Below are positions 55,906 through 64,000 of a stretch of 64,000 bases of DNA, in pieces. The notes beneath the pieces are model-generated. The model was given only the letters and a program-made list of their open reading frames with translations. It was not told where the DNA came from and did no database searches. This DNA comes from Pseudarthrobacter sp. NIBRBAC000502772 (lineage in GTDB: Bacteria > Actinomycetota > Actinomycetes > Actinomycetales > Micrococcaceae): NCBI RefSeq assembly GCF_006517235.1, contig NZ_CP041188.1:310001-374000 (forward strand). The letters run 5' to 3'. A program made the position numbers and the translations under genes. Position 1 is the first letter of the stretch. Each line of letters opens with the position of its first letter.

Positions 55906-57279
55906 CTACAACGCCTTCACCGCGCCCAGCACCTTGGCCAGGGAATCCTTGGCGTCGCCGAAGAGCAGCGAGGTCTGCGGTTCGTACAGGAGCTCGTTCT
56001 CAATTCCCGCGAATCCGGGCCGCATGGACCGTTTCAGGAAGATCACCTGGCGGGCGTCGGCCACTTCCAGGATGGGCATGCCGTAGATCGGCGAGCCGGA
56101 GGACGTCTTCGCCGCCGGGTTCACCACGTCGTTGGCGCCCACCACCAAAGCGACGTCGGCCATGCGGAACTCGGAGTTGATCTCGCCCATTTCCTTGAGC
56201 GATTCGTACGGCACGTTCGCCTCGGCCAGGAGCACGTTCATGTGCCCCGGCATGCGGCCCGCCACGGGATGGATGGCGAAGTCCACCTCGATGCCGCGGG
56301 CTTCGAGGGCCAAGGCCAGCTCGGCGGCTGTGTGCTGGCCCTGCGCCACCGCCAGTCCGTAGCCGGGGACGATGATCACCCGCTGCGCGTAGCCCAGGAG
56401 CACCGCCACGTCCTCCGCGCTGGAGGACCTGACGGGACGTTCGCTCACGGCGGTGGACCCCGCCGTCGAACCTCCCTTGAAGGCGCCGAACAGGATGCCG
56501 GCCACGCTGCGGCCCATCGCGGCCGCCATGGCCCGGGTGAGGATGGTACCGGAGGCGCCCACCAGCGTGCCGGCCACCACCAGCAGCACGTTGCCGAGCA
56601 CCACGCCGGACGCCGCCACGGCCAGGCCGGTGAACGCGTTCAGGAGCGAGATGACGATAGGCACGTCCGCGCCGCCCACCGGCAGCACCAGCAGCGCACC
56701 GGCGGCCAGGCCCAGGACCATCAGCAGCACCGCGAGCGCCAGGGAACCGGACAGGACGACGGCGACGGCGGTGCCCACGGCGGCAAGCAGCACTGCCGCC
56801 ATCACCACGGGAAGGCCCGGAAAAACGATGGGCCGGGTGGTCATGAGTTCCTGGAGTTTGGCGAAAGTGACCCCGGAGCCCGCGAAGGACACGGCCCCCA
56901 CCAGCAGGGTGAACACGATGGCGACGCGGACCCAGGGGTCGGCGGTGTGGCTGAGTTCCAGCAGCGCCACCAGGGCTGCGGCGCCGCCGCCCACGCCGTT
57001 GAACAGTGCCACGAGCTGCGGCATCTGGGTCATCTGCACCCGCCGGGCCACCGGCGCGGCCACGGCGGACCCCACCGCGATGGCACCGATGATCCAGGGG
57101 ATGTTGTCCAGCCGGGCGGAAAGGAAGACCGTGACGACGGCGAGGAGCGCACCGAAGGCACCGATCAGGTTGCCGCGCCGGGCAGTCCGGGGCGAGCTGA
57201 GGCCGCGAAGGGCCAAGATAAAGAACACCGCGGCGGCGAGGTAAAGCAGCGAGGTCCAGACGGGGTCGAGGAGGGTCAC
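55906..57279 (-). CDS. pntB: NAD(P) transhydrogenase subunit beta
   Basis: 457 residues, about nine transmembrane helices and then the NADP-binding domain III (about 285-457) with VIIVPGYGLAVAQGQHTAAEL, HPVAGRMPGHMNVLLAEANVPY, GANDVVNPAAKTSSGSPIYGMPI and KRSM. It couples proton flow to hydride transfer from NADH to NADP. GTG start at 57279 overlaps the pntA2 stop (GTGA) with GGGAGGA upstream. Last gene of the pntA1-pntA2-pntB set. Confidence 0.96.
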   Translation of the reverse strand: MTLLDPVWTSLLYLAAAVFFILALRGLSSPRTARRGNLIGAFGALLAVVTVFLSARLDNIPWIIGAIAVGSAVAAPVARRVQMTQMPQLVALFNGVGGGAAALVALLELSHTADPWVRVAIVFTLLVGAVSFAGSGVTFAKLQELMTTRPIVFPGLPVVMAAVLLAAVGTAVAVVLSGSLALAVLLMVLGLAAGALLVLPVGGADVPIVISLLNAFTGLAVAASGVVLGNVLLVVAGTLVGASGTILTRAMAAAMGRSVAGILFGAFKGGSTAGSTAVSERPVRSSSAEDVAVLLGYAQRVIIVPGYGLAVAQGQHTAAELALALEARGIEVDFAIHPVAGRMPGHMNVLLAEANVPYESLKEMGEINSEFRMADVALVVGANDVVNPAAKTSSGSPIYGMPILEVADARQVIFLKRSMRPGFAGIENELLYEPQTSLLFGDAKDSLAKVLGAVKAL

Positions 57280-57611
57280 TTTGCTTCCTCCCTGCCGGTG
57301 GATTCCTTGAGCGTGGCTTCCTGGCGGACCACGTCTTTCCGGGCACGGAACATGTGCAGCATCCGGTCCGTCACCACAAAGCCGCCCACGAGGTTGGCGG
57401 TGGCCAGCACTACCGCGAGCAGCGCCACGGCCAGGATCCACGGGTCCGCCGCCTGGCCGGCCACGATGATCGCGCCCACCAGGATGATGCCGTGGATGGC
57501 GTTGGCTCCGGACATCAGCGGCGTGTGCAGGGTGCTGGAGACCTTGGAAACCACTTCGAAGCCCACAAACACCGCCAGCACGGTGACCGTCAGAAGGCTC
57601 ATGCCGTCCAT
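57276..57611 (-). CDS. pntA2: NAD(P) transhydrogenase subunit alpha, membrane part
   Basis: 111 residues with three to four helices (LLTVTVLAVFVGFEVV, ANAIHGIILVGAIIVAG, WILAVALLAVVLATANLVGGFVV). This is the domain II portion of PntA, encoded separately as in several actinobacteria and Rhodospirillum. FVVTDRMLHMF is a family mark. ATG at 57611 overlaps the pntA1 stop (TGATG), and its own stop overlaps the pntB start. Confidence 0.94.
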   Translation of the reverse strand: MDGMSLLTVTVLAVFVGFEVVSKVSSTLHTPLMSGANAIHGIILVGAIIVAGQAADPWILAVALLAVVLATANLVGGFVVTDRMLHMFRARKDVVRQEATLKESTGREEAK

Positions 57612-58819
57612 CAGATTCCCCCTTCGTTCTGGACCGTGTCGTTCTGGACCCGGGGCGCATGGTCGGGCAGGGCGGGGACGAGTGCCGCCAGGGCCTCGGC
57701 CGTGGGCAGGTGCCGCACCTCGCCGTCGTGCGTGAGGCACGCGCCGGCGATCACGTCGTCGTCGAAATCGGGGGCAACGGTGCCGTCCCGGACCATCAGG
57801 GCGAGCAGGTTGGCCACGTTCTTGGCATACAGGCGGGACGCGTCCTGCGCCATCGCGGACGGTGCGTCCTTCAGCCCCACCAGCGTGACGTGGCCCTGCC
57901 CGTCGGCGGTCGGAACCAGGATGTCCTCGCCGGGAACAACGCCCTCCACGTTGCCGCCGGACTCAGCGGCGAGGTCGACGACGACGGAGCCGGGGCGCAT
58001 GCCCTGCACCATTTGGCGGCTCACGAGGAGCGGTGCGCGCCTGCCCGGGACGGCCGCCGTCGTGATCAGGACATCCGCCACGGCGACGTGCGGGGCGAGG
58101 AGTTCACGCTGGAGGGCGCCGCGGTCGGCACTGAGTTCGCGGGCGTAGCCACCCGATGCCTCCGCCGTTTCCAGGTCCAGCTTGATGAACGTGCCGCCCA
58201 TCGACGCGACCTCGTCAGCGGAGGCGGGCCGGATGTCGTTGGCGGAGACCCGGGCGCCCAGCCGTTTTGCGGTGCCGATGGCCTGCAGCCCGGCAACCCC
58301 GGCGCCGAGCACCAGCACGCGGGCCGGCGGGACGGTGCCGGCGGCGGTCATGTACAGCGGGAAAAAGCGCGGGAGCCGGATGGCGGCTTCGAGCACGCAG
58401 CGGTAGCCGGCCACCAGGGCCTGGGAGCTGAGCGCGTCCATGGACTGGGCGCGCGAGATGCGGGGCACCAGTTCCAGGGCGAAGGCGCTGACGCCGGCCT
58501 CCACGAGCGCCTGCACGGTGGCGAGTTCGGACGACGGCGAGGCCAGGCCAATGGTGACGGCGCCCCTCTTCAGGGCTGCCGCCGTCGGGGGTTCCAGCGG
58601 GCGGACGTGGACCAGGACGTTCAGTTCGCCGGGATCCAGGTCCTGGACGATGCGGGCGCCGGCATCGGCGTAATCGTGGTCCGAGTGGCCGGCGGCGGCC
58701 CCTGCTCCTGCCTCGATCAGGACGTCCAGGCCAAGCCCCGCCAGCTGCTTGACCGTTTCCGGCGTGGCGGCCACACGCCGCTCACCCTCATGACGTTCCC
58801 GCGGTATGCCCAGTTTCAA
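57611..58819 (-). CDS. pntA1: NAD(P) transhydrogenase subunit alpha, NAD-binding part
   Basis: 402 residues from TTG at 58819 (LKLGIPRERHEGERRVA), with GGGAG eight bases upstream. The fold is like alanine dehydrogenase: IPRERHEGERRVAATPETV at the start, VRPLEPP loop, the Rossmann motif VLVLGAGVAGLQAIGTAKRLG and VDLAAESGGNVEGV. It binds NADH for the coupled enzyme. The frame is open to 58924, but only the TTG has a fitting site and matches family N-termini. Confidence 0.94.
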   Translation of the reverse strand: MKLGIPRERHEGERRVAATPETVKQLAGLGLDVLIEAGAGAAAGHSDHDYADAGARIVQDLDPGELNVLVHVRPLEPPTAAALKRGAVTIGLASPSSELATVQALVEAGVSAFALELVPRISRAQSMDALSSQALVAGYRCVLEAAIRLPRFFPLYMTAAGTVPPARVLVLGAGVAGLQAIGTAKRLGARVSANDIRPASADEVASMGGTFIKLDLETAEASGGYARELSADRGALQRELLAPHVAVADVLITTAAVPGRRAPLLVSRQMVQGMRPGSVVVDLAAESGGNVEGVVPGEDILVPTADGQGHVTLVGLKDAPSAMAQDASRLYAKNVANLLALMVRDGTVAPDFDDDVIAGACLTHDGEVRHLPTAEALAALVPALPDHAPRVQNDTVQNEGGI

Positions 58820-59057
58820 ACCGCCAACTCCCTTACGGACGAGTGCGGCAGTACCTCTGGCGTTGGCTCCCAGCCGTGGTCCGGCTGTTTCAGGGCGGGG
58901 CTTCGAGTAGCGGCACTGCTGCACGTAGTTGGCTAGAGTCTATGGCGCTTTGATGGGATGCGGTGGCTATGTTGCTGCGGGTCAACCGGTTGGCTGTCTT
59001 TTGGGGCGTGTCTGCGGCTGCCCCGGGCATCGGTCCGAAGCTTAAAACGCCAGCGAG

Positions 59058-59127
59058 TGTTTGAATATCCGCACATCCGACGATGTTGGTATATTCAAAC
59101 AATGCGCAATGTTGTAATATTCATACA
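59058..59127 (+). promoter_or_regulatory. triple operator cluster upstream of hipBA
   Basis: Three copies of a 19-bp motif ATGTTGGTATATTCAAACA-like: inverted at 59058-59076, direct at 59083-59101 and 59109-59127 (three mismatches each). The first two form a perfect 10-bp inverted repeat, GTTTGAATAT/ATATTCAAAC, with a 22-base loop. They lie 38-107 bases before hipB in the AT-rich 345-base gap 58820-59164. HipB proteins bind such palindromes to repress their own operon. Confidence 0.65.
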
Positions 59128-59164
59128 CTTGACAGTGTTGCCATAATCAATCATGAGGAGTGGT

Positions 59165-59407
59165 ATGCCCGCCTTCGAAGCCCGCAGCCCCAAGGAATTC
59201 GGCGCCGCAGTAAAGCACGCGCGCACTGGACGCGGATTGACGCAGGAACAGCTGGCGGAGGAACTCGGTATCCCCCGCCTGTATCTTGCGAGCCTTGAGT
59301 CCGGTACCCCGACCCTATGGGCCACACGCATGTTCCGGACTCTTCGTCGCCTTGGAATCAGGGTGACCATCAGCTACGACGTTCCCGCAGGATCCACTGG
59401 TGCCTGA
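59165..59407 (+). CDS. hipB: HipB-like antitoxin (XRE family)
   Basis: 80 residues from ATG at 59165; GAGGAG precedes it. One XRE HTH (about 12-65): FGAAVKHARTGRGLTQEQLA, then GIPRLYLASLESGTP, then RMFRTLRRLGIRVTI. It is encoded directly before and overlaps HipA by eight bases. HipB neutralises HipA and represses the operon together with it. Confidence 0.9.
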   Translation: MPAFEARSPKEFGAAVKHARTGRGLTQEQLAEELGIPRLYLASLESGTPTLWATRMFRTLRRLGIRVTISYDVPAGSTGA

Positions 59408-60728
59408 CCACTTGGACGCCTATCTCTACGATGATCACATTGGCACGGTAACGCCCACGCGGCGGGACCGGCGGCAGGTGACATTCACGGTGAACCCTTC
59501 ATTCGCCGGAGCGCCAGGGCTTCTCAGTGAGGGTTTCTCACTCGTCCCGGGGACAACTGTCGACACCCGGCAGGTCTCCAATTTTCTCGGCGGTTACGCC
59601 CCCGAAGGAAACCACCGCATCCAGCTTGCACGTAAGGCCCGCATTGATGAGAGTGACCTGTTCGCATTCCTCAAGAAATACGGCCTAACCATGGCCGGGG
59701 CCCTCTCCTTCCGAACCGATTCGCCCGGCGACCATGCCCCTGGAGCTTACCGGCCTCTCAACACGCGAGAAGTGATCCGTAAGCTCGAAACAGCCCAGCG
59801 GGACTTTGACCTGGGAAATGAGCCAGACAGCGGCCGCTCGATGCTCCCGGGGTTCCAGCCAAAAGTTCTCCTGGCGAAATTCGCTGATGAGTGGGCCTAC
59901 CCGGAGAATCGGGCGCATTCGACTCACATTCTTAAGCCGCCGCCACCACACCGCCCTGCCACAATCTTCGATGAGTACTACTCCCACGAACTGTCACGAC
60001 ACATGGGTCTGACCAGGTTCCAGAGTGAGCTGGTCACCTACAACCAAGTCACGTTCCTTGCCATCCAGCGATACGACCGCATCGTCGAGGGAGAAGCCGT
60101 CCGTCCCATCCATCAGGAGGACGCTGCACAGGCCCTCGGACTCGATTGGACTGACTCCGCCGTCAAGTTTCAGAATCCCGAGCAGCCCCACTCGCCGCTA
60201 AGGCCCACGGCCCGGAGGATCGCGGAACTCTTTGGATCCTTCGGCGACGGGACAGATCTTGAGATTTGGTTGCAGCACCTGGTCTACAACGTGATCATCG
60301 GCAATCATGACGCGCACGCGAAAAACGCGTCCATAGTTCATGAACCGAAGGGGGATTCACGGATCGCCGACCTCTACGACGCCGTCCCCATTCTGCACAT
60401 TAACGACGATCCGTCGCGGATCGGTTCTCGGAAGATTGGCGACGAGCTGTCGTTGGCGATCGGCGGTGAGTTCAACCACCACCGGATCACCCTTGATCAT
60501 TTCTACGCCGAAGCCGCCAGCTGGGGTGGAATTGGAAAACGACGCATCGAGTCGGTCATTCGCGACACGCTTGCCCGCCTGGCTGTTGCCCTGAACGATA
60601 CTCCGGTCATTTCCGGCGGTAGCCCCGCTCTCCGGGACAGGATCGGCTATAACCTCGATCGGATTGAATCCGGAAAGTCGATCGGAAAGCCAAAAAGGCC
60701 GATCGCCGCCTGGTCGAAACGCGCCTGA
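59400..60728 (+). CDS. hipA: HipA-like serine/threonine kinase toxin
   Basis: 442 residues from GTG at 59400. Ser147 in GRSMLPGFQPK corresponds to the autophosphorylated Ser150 of E. coli HipA. The catalytic NHDAHAKN is at 302-309 (Asp304), and Asp327 in LYDAVP binds metal, so the kinase is intact. E. coli HipA phosphorylates glutamyl-tRNA synthetase and slows growth, but HipA-type kinases differ in target. It overlaps the antitoxin gene, the usual order. Codon use looks slightly less GC-biased than neighbours, which suggests gain by transfer. Confidence 0.93.
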   Translation: MPDHLDAYLYDDHIGTVTPTRRDRRQVTFTVNPSFAGAPGLLSEGFSLVPGTTVDTRQVSNFLGGYAPEGNHRIQLARKARIDESDLFAFLKKYGLTMAGALSFRTDSPGDHAPGAYRPLNTREVIRKLETAQRDFDLGNEPDSGRSMLPGFQPKVLLAKFADEWAYPENRAHSTHILKPPPPHRPATIFDEYYSHELSRHMGLTRFQSELVTYNQVTFLAIQRYDRIVEGEAVRPIHQEDAAQALGLDWTDSAVKFQNPEQPHSPLRPTARRIAELFGSFGDGTDLEIWLQHLVYNVIIGNHDAHAKNASIVHEPKGDSRIADLYDAVPILHINDDPSRIGSRKIGDELSLAIGGEFNHHRITLDHFYAEAASWGGIGKRRIESVIRDTLARLAVALNDTPVISGGSPALRDRIGYNLDRIESGKSIGKPKRPIAAWSKRA

Positions 60729-60739
60729 CCTTACGGAGG

Positions 60740-61552
60740 CTACCGACGGGCCGTCAGGTCCGCCGAGACGAGCTTCGCGGTAGCCACGATTTCCCGGGCC
60801 ACTGCGGCCAGATACGCTTCCGGATCCGGCTGGGCCGCCACCGACTGGGCCTGGAGGGACACGTTCACCGCGGCCACCACCTTGGTTGGCCCATCGAACA
60901 CGGGAGCGGCAACGGACATCAGCCCGAGCTCAAGCTCCTGGTCAAGCAGGCACCAGCCCTGGGCGCGGACGGTATCCAGCACTGCCAGCAACTCCGGGAT
61001 AGTGCCAAGCCCGCGCGGCGTCAGCGGTTTGATGTCCGCCGCTGCCAGGTAGTCCTTGAGTCCGGCGGGCGGCAGGGCCGCGAGCAGCACCCTGCCCATG
61101 GACGTGGCATAGGCCGGGAAGCGTGTGCCCACGGTGATGCCGACATTCATGATGCGGCGCGTGGTCACCCTTGCGATGTAGGCGATGTCGGTGCCGTCCA
61201 GCACTGCCGCCGACGTCGACTCGCCCAATTTGAGCGACAGTTCCTCCAGGTGGGGCTGGGCCAGCTGCGGCAGGGACAGCCCGCTGAGGTAGGCGTAGCC
61301 GAGCTGCAGGACCTTGGCCGTGAGCGCAAACGTCTTGCCGTCAGTCCTGACGTAGTCCAGCTCAACAAGGGTGTGCAGGAAGCGCCGGGCCGTGGCTCGG
61401 GTCAGGTCTGTCCTGGCCGCCACCTCGGTGAGGGTCATGACCGGGTGGTCGGTATCAAAAGCCCGGATCACCGCCAGCCCGCGCGCCAGCGACTGCACGT
61501 ACTGGTCGCTCGCCTGCGGGGCGGCCCGTGAGTCTGCGGGTGCGTTGGTCAT
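60740..61552 (-). CDS. pcaR: IclR family regulator (PcaR/PobR-like)
   Basis: 270 residues from ATG at 61552. The winged HTH (about 18-75) has YVQSLARGLAVIRAFDTDHP and TLTEVAARTDLTRATARRFL then HTLVELDYVR. The ligand domain with STSAAVLDGTDIAYIARV and GLMSVAAPVFDG follows. SLARGL, RATARRFL and LVELDYVR match PcaR/PcaU-type IclR activators of beta-ketoadipate genes. It lies downstream of pcaJ on the same strand, fitting such a role. The gene symbol is likely, not certain. Confidence 0.88.
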   Translation of the reverse strand: MTNAPADSRAAPQASDQYVQSLARGLAVIRAFDTDHPVMTLTEVAARTDLTRATARRFLHTLVELDYVRTDGKTFALTAKVLQLGYAYLSGLSLPQLAQPHLEELSLKLGESTSAAVLDGTDIAYIARVTTRRIMNVGITVGTRFPAYATSMGRVLLAALPPAGLKDYLAAADIKPLTPRGLGTIPELLAVLDTVRAQGWCLLDQELELGLMSVAAPVFDGPTKVVAAVNVSLQAQSVAAQPDPEAYLAAVAREIVATAKLVSADLTARR

Positions 61553-61568
61553 GGTTACCAATCCTATT

Positions 61569-61670
61569 CGGCGCGAAGGGACAGTTGCGGCCCTCCCGAC
61601 CGGCGCGAAGGGACAGTTGCGGCCCTGGAAACGCCAGGGCTCGGGGGCTTAAGTGTCCGTTCGCGCCGGG
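61569..61670. repeat. REP-like element with 26-bp direct repeats
   Basis: CGGCGCGAAGGGACAGTTGC plus CGGCCCT is repeated exactly at 61569-61594 and 61601-61626. An inverted partial copy, TGTCCGTTCGCGCCG, lies at about 61655-61669. The second copy and the inverted one fold into a long stem with an inner CCCTGG/CCAGGG. The element lies between the IclR gene and pcaJ. Confidence 0.75.
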
Positions 61671-61673
61671 GTG

Positions 61674-61693
61674 GGGTTTCGACAGGCTCAACC
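61674..61693. repeat. dispersed GGTTGAGCCTGTCGAAACC unit forming pcaJ stop
   Basis: On the minus strand GGTTGAGCCTGTCGAAACC spans the TGA of pcaJ, so the repeat sequence supplies the stop codon. Related copies are at 46309 and 38291. Confidence 0.6.
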
Positions 61694-62380
61694 AACGACG
61701 GCGGCGGCTGGCTTGAGCGGGACGGGCACGAGGTCCTGGAGTTCCTCGAAGGTGCAGCCGAACGTCTCGCGGACCTGGACGCCGTCGGGCCCGGTGAGGA
61801 AGACGGCCTTGTCCGTGTACACGCGCGTCACGCAGCCGACGCCGGTGAGCGGGTACGTGCACGCGTCCACGATCTTCGAGGCGCCTTCACGGGTCAGGAG
61901 CGTCATCATCACAAACACGTCCTTGGCGCCGGTGGCGAGGTCCATGGCGCCGCCCACCGCGGGGATGGCGTCCGGGGCGCCGGTGTGCCAGTTGGCGAGG
62001 TCTCCGGTTGCCGAGACCTGGAACGCGCCGAGCACGCAGATGTCCAGGTGGCCGCCGCGCATGATCGCGAACGAGTCCGCGTGGTGGAAGTAGGACGCCC
62101 CGGGCAGCTCCGTGACCGGGATCTTGCCGGCGTTGATGAGGTCGCCGTCGATGTCGTCGCCCTCGGCTGCGGGACCCATGCCCAGCATGCCGTTCTCCGT
62201 GTGGAGCGTGATGTTCTGCTCCGGCCTGAGGTAGTTGGAGACCAGGGTGGGCTGGCCGATGCCGAGGTTCACGAAGGAACCCGGCGCGATGTCGCGGGCC
62301 ACGAGCTCGGCGAGTTCGTCGCGGCCCAGCGGCTTGTCGGACGTCTGGATGCTGGCCTGGCTGTTGGTCTGTGCGCTCAT
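61688..62380 (-). CDS. pcaJ: 3-oxoadipate CoA-transferase subunit B
   Basis: 230 residues. With PcaI it moves CoA from succinyl-CoA to 3-oxoadipate in the beta-ketoadipate pathway. FVNLGIGQPTLVSNY, the catalytic Glu in TENGMLGMGP, and GGHLDICVLGAFQVSATGDL are subunit B marks. ATG at 62380. The C-terminal end AAAVVG stops inside a dispersed repeat. It is directly followed upstream by pcaI (2 bases). Other succinyl-CoA:3-oxoacid transferases (Scot) share these motifs, but pcaF and an IclR gene favour the pca assignment. Confidence 0.93.
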   Translation of the reverse strand: MSAQTNSQASIQTSDKPLGRDELAELVARDIAPGSFVNLGIGQPTLVSNYLRPEQNITLHTENGMLGMGPAAEGDDIDGDLINAGKIPVTELPGASYFHHADSFAIMRGGHLDICVLGAFQVSATGDLANWHTGAPDAIPAVGGAMDLATGAKDVFVMMTLLTREGASKIVDACTYPLTGVGCVTRVYTDKAVFLTGPDGVQVRETFGCTFEELQDLVPVPLKPAAAVVG

Positions 62381-62382
62381 GT

Positions 62383-63042
62383 TCAGGCCACCTTCACGAT
62401 GCTGTTGACGTAGATGCCGGGGGTTACGACGTTTTCGGGATCAAGCCCGCCGGTGGGGACGATCTCGGACACCTGGACCACCGTGTGCTTGGCCGCGGCG
62501 GCCATGATGGGACCGAAGTTCCGGGCGGTCTTGCGGTACACGAGGTTCCCCACGCCGTCGGCCTTCAGGGCCTTGATCAACGCCACGTCTGCATGGATGG
62601 GGGTTTCGAACACCTGGCCGCGGCCGTCGATGATGCGGGTTTCCTTGCCCTCGGCCAGCATGGTGCCGTAGCCGGTGGGCGTGAAGAACCCGCCGATACC
62701 GGCTCCGGCGGCGCGGATCCGCTCGGCCAGGTTGCCCTGCGGCACCAGTTCCAGCTCGATCTCGCCGGCGTGATATTTGGCGTCGAAGTGCCAGGAATCG
62801 GACTGCCGCGGGAAGGAGCAGATCATCTTCCTGACCCGGCCCTCCTTGATCAGCAGCGCGAGGCCCTGGTCGCCCTGGCCGGCGTTGTTGTTCACCACGG
62901 TCAGGTCCGTGGCGCCGCAGTCCATCAGCGCGTCGATCAGTTCGAACGGCTGCCCGGCATTGCCGAAACCGCCGATCATCACGGTGGAGCCGTCCTTGAT
63001 ACCGGACACGGCGTCGGCAACGGTATCTACAAAAGTCAGCAT
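62383..63042 (-). CDS. pcaI: 3-oxoadipate CoA-transferase subunit A
   Basis: 219 residues. GSTVMIGGFGNAGQPFELID, DLTVVNNNAGQGDQGLALLI and GIGGFFTPTGYGTMLAEGKE are subunit A marks of the CoA-transferase family I. It partners PcaJ. ATG at 63042 with AAGGG upstream; 3 bases after the pcaF stop. Same operon as pcaF and pcaJ. Confidence 0.93.
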   Translation of the reverse strand: MLTFVDTVADAVSGIKDGSTVMIGGFGNAGQPFELIDALMDCGATDLTVVNNNAGQGDQGLALLIKEGRVRKMICSFPRQSDSWHFDAKYHAGEIELELVPQGNLAERIRAAGAGIGGFFTPTGYGTMLAEGKETRIIDGRGQVFETPIHADVALIKALKADGVGNLVYRKTARNFGPIMAAAAKHTVVQVSEIVPTGGLDPENVVTPGIYVNSIVKVA

Positions 63043-63045
63043 CTC

Positions 63046-64000
63046 TTAGCCCTTCACTGGTTTTGCCGGCGGGGCGGCGGTGACGTTTTCGAGGACAACG
63101 GCCAGACCCTGGCCCACGCCGATGCAGATCGCGGCGACGCCCCAGCGCTCACCGGAGGCCTGCAGGGACCGGGCTAGGGTGCCCAGGATCCGTGTGCCGG
63201 ACGCGCCGAGGGGGTGGCCCATGGCGAGTGCGCCGCCGTGGCGGTTCACGATCGAAGGATCGATGCCCCAGGCGTTGATGCAGGCCAGGGACTGTGCGGC
63301 GAACGCTTCGTTAAGTTCGACGGCGCCCACCTGGTCCCAGCCGATGCCCGCCTTCGCGAGGGCCTTGTTCGCGGCCTCCACCGGAGCGTAGCCGAAGAAC
63401 TGGGGATCGTTGGCGTGCGCGCCGCGGCCGGCGATGCGGGCCAGCGGTTCCAGCCCCAGCAGCCCGGCGGCCGCTTCGCTTCCGATCCAGGCCGCGGAGG
63501 CGCCGTCGGACAGCGGGGATGAGTTTCCGGCGGTGACGGTGCCGTTCTCGGTGCGGAACACGGTCTTGAGACCGGCGAGCTTCTCCGCGGAGGAGCCGGC
63601 ACGGATGCCTTCATCGCGGACCAGGTCCGTGCCCGGCACCGGGGCGACGAGGTTGTCGTAGAAGCCCTCGTCCCACGCTGCGGCGGAAAGGTTGTGCGAG
63701 TTCGCGGCGAACTCGTCCTGGTCCTCGCGGGTCACGCCGTACTTCTCGCGCAGCCGCTCGGTGGCCTCGCCCAGGGAGATGATCCAGTCCTTCGGCATCG
63801 CCTTGTTCACCAGGCGCCAGCCCAGCGTGGTGGAGGCCAGGGTCATGTCCCCGGCCGGGTAGGGCTTCTCCGTCTTGGGCAGCACCCAGGGGGCCCGGGA
63901 CATCGATTCGGCACCGCCCACGAGCATCAGCTCGGCGTCGCCGGCGTTGATCTGGCGCGAGGCGATGATCGCCGCGTCCAGCGACGAACCGCACAGCCGG
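63046..64000 (-). CDS. pcaF: 3-oxoadipyl-CoA thiolase, N-terminus outside window
   Basis: The frame is open to the right edge, so the start lies beyond 64000; 318 residues are visible. It cleaves 3-oxoadipyl-CoA to succinyl-CoA and acetyl-CoA. The active Cys is the third visible residue, in RLCGSS (codon 63991-63993). SDGASAAWIGSEAA, NEAFAAQSLACI, HGGALAMGHPLGASGTR and the C-terminal Cys-containing AICIGVGQGLAVVLEN give the second Cys and His of thiolases. The motif is CGSS where most have CGSG. It heads pcaF-pcaI-pcaJ. Confidence 0.92.
   Translation of the reverse strand, partial: RLCGSSLDAAIIASRQINAGDAELMLVGGAESMSRAPWVLPKTEKPYPAGDMTLASTTLGWRLVNKAMPKDWIISLGEATERLREKYGVTREDQDEFAANSHNLSAAAWDEGFYDNLVAPVPGTDLVRDEGIRAGSSAEKLAGLKTVFRTENGTVTAGNSSPLSDGASAAWIGSEAAAGLLGLEPLARIAGRGAHANDPQFFGYAPVEAANKALAKAGIGWDQVGAVELNEAFAAQSLACINAWGIDPSIVNRHGGALAMGHPLGASGTRILGTLARSLQASGERWGVAAICIGVGQGLAVVLENVTAAPPAKPVKG

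Noticed and set aside
59129-59147. TTGACA with CATAAT as the hipB promoter
   Set aside because: The boxes are only seven bases apart, far from the 16-18 needed; the real promoter is not clear to me.
63991-63993. Thiolase active-site motif CGSS instead of CGSG as evidence of inactivation
   Set aside because: The Cys itself and the other catalytic residues are intact, and Ser at that place occurs in active thiolases.

Overview
The window is high-GC chromosomal DNA from an actinobacterium. The gene set (mannitol EIICBA with GTG/TTG-started neighbours, large NAD-glutamate dehydrogenase, split NAD(P) transhydrogenase, beta-ketoadipate genes, likely leaderless TANNNT-N6-start promoters) fits a soil Micrococcaceae member such as Arthrobacter or Pseudarthrobacter. 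That placement is inference; no rRNA or tRNA is present to confirm it.

Layout. 1-1652: an unrecognised gene open at the left edge and an overlapping lipoprotein gene. 1707-4872: Lrp regulator with LysE exporter, a SnoaL-like protein, a repeat-like helical protein and a DUF456 membrane protein. 4991-8492: malic enzyme, TetR regulator and MFS transporter, with CRP-like and DasR-like operator sequences upstream of malic enzyme. 8631-13102: RraA-like protein, DHA2 drug exporter, sugar porter, GNAT. 13310-19506: mannitol phosphate dehydrogenase and mannitol EIICBA, then a TetR gene divergent from the general PTS genes ptsI and ptsH; a palindrome overlaps the ptsI promoter. 19857-25689: HTH protein, PucR regulator divergent from alanine dehydrogenase, secreted subtilase, Gfo/Idh oxidoreductase. 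25849-31805: oligopeptide ABC operon in the order permease, permease, fused double ATPase, binding lipoprotein. 32166-37270: TetR/FMN reductase pair, GerMN-like lipoprotein, aminotransferase with a leaderless-type promoter, universal stress protein, PAP2 phosphatase. 37298-42347: E1alpha-E1beta-E2 of a 2-oxoacid dehydrogenase and a HisC-like aminotransferase. 42430-47076: small membrane protein, a WXG100-like gene with a lipase-like gene, purB with an apparent frameshift, a histidine phosphatase. 47192-55856: NAD-GDH, GNAT, acyl-CoA thioesterase, thymidine kinase, a membrane ACT-domain protein, lipid kinase. 55906-58819: pntA1-pntA2-pntB. 59165-60728: hipBA with an operator cluster. 60740-64000: IclR regulator and pcaJ, pcaI, pcaF (cut by the right edge).

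Much of the window is carbon and nitrogen entry: PTS sugars, peptides, alanine, glutamate, branched-chain or pyruvate-type 2-oxoacids and aromatics feeding acetyl-CoA, succinyl-CoA and 2-oxoglutarate, with malic enzyme and transhydrogenase balancing NADPH. The most unusual items are the small WXG100-like/lipase pair, the frameshifted purB that opens into the next gene, dispersed repeat families (one inside the E2 linker and one forming the pcaJ stop), the TetR/ptsI operator, and the two-helix ACT membrane protein.
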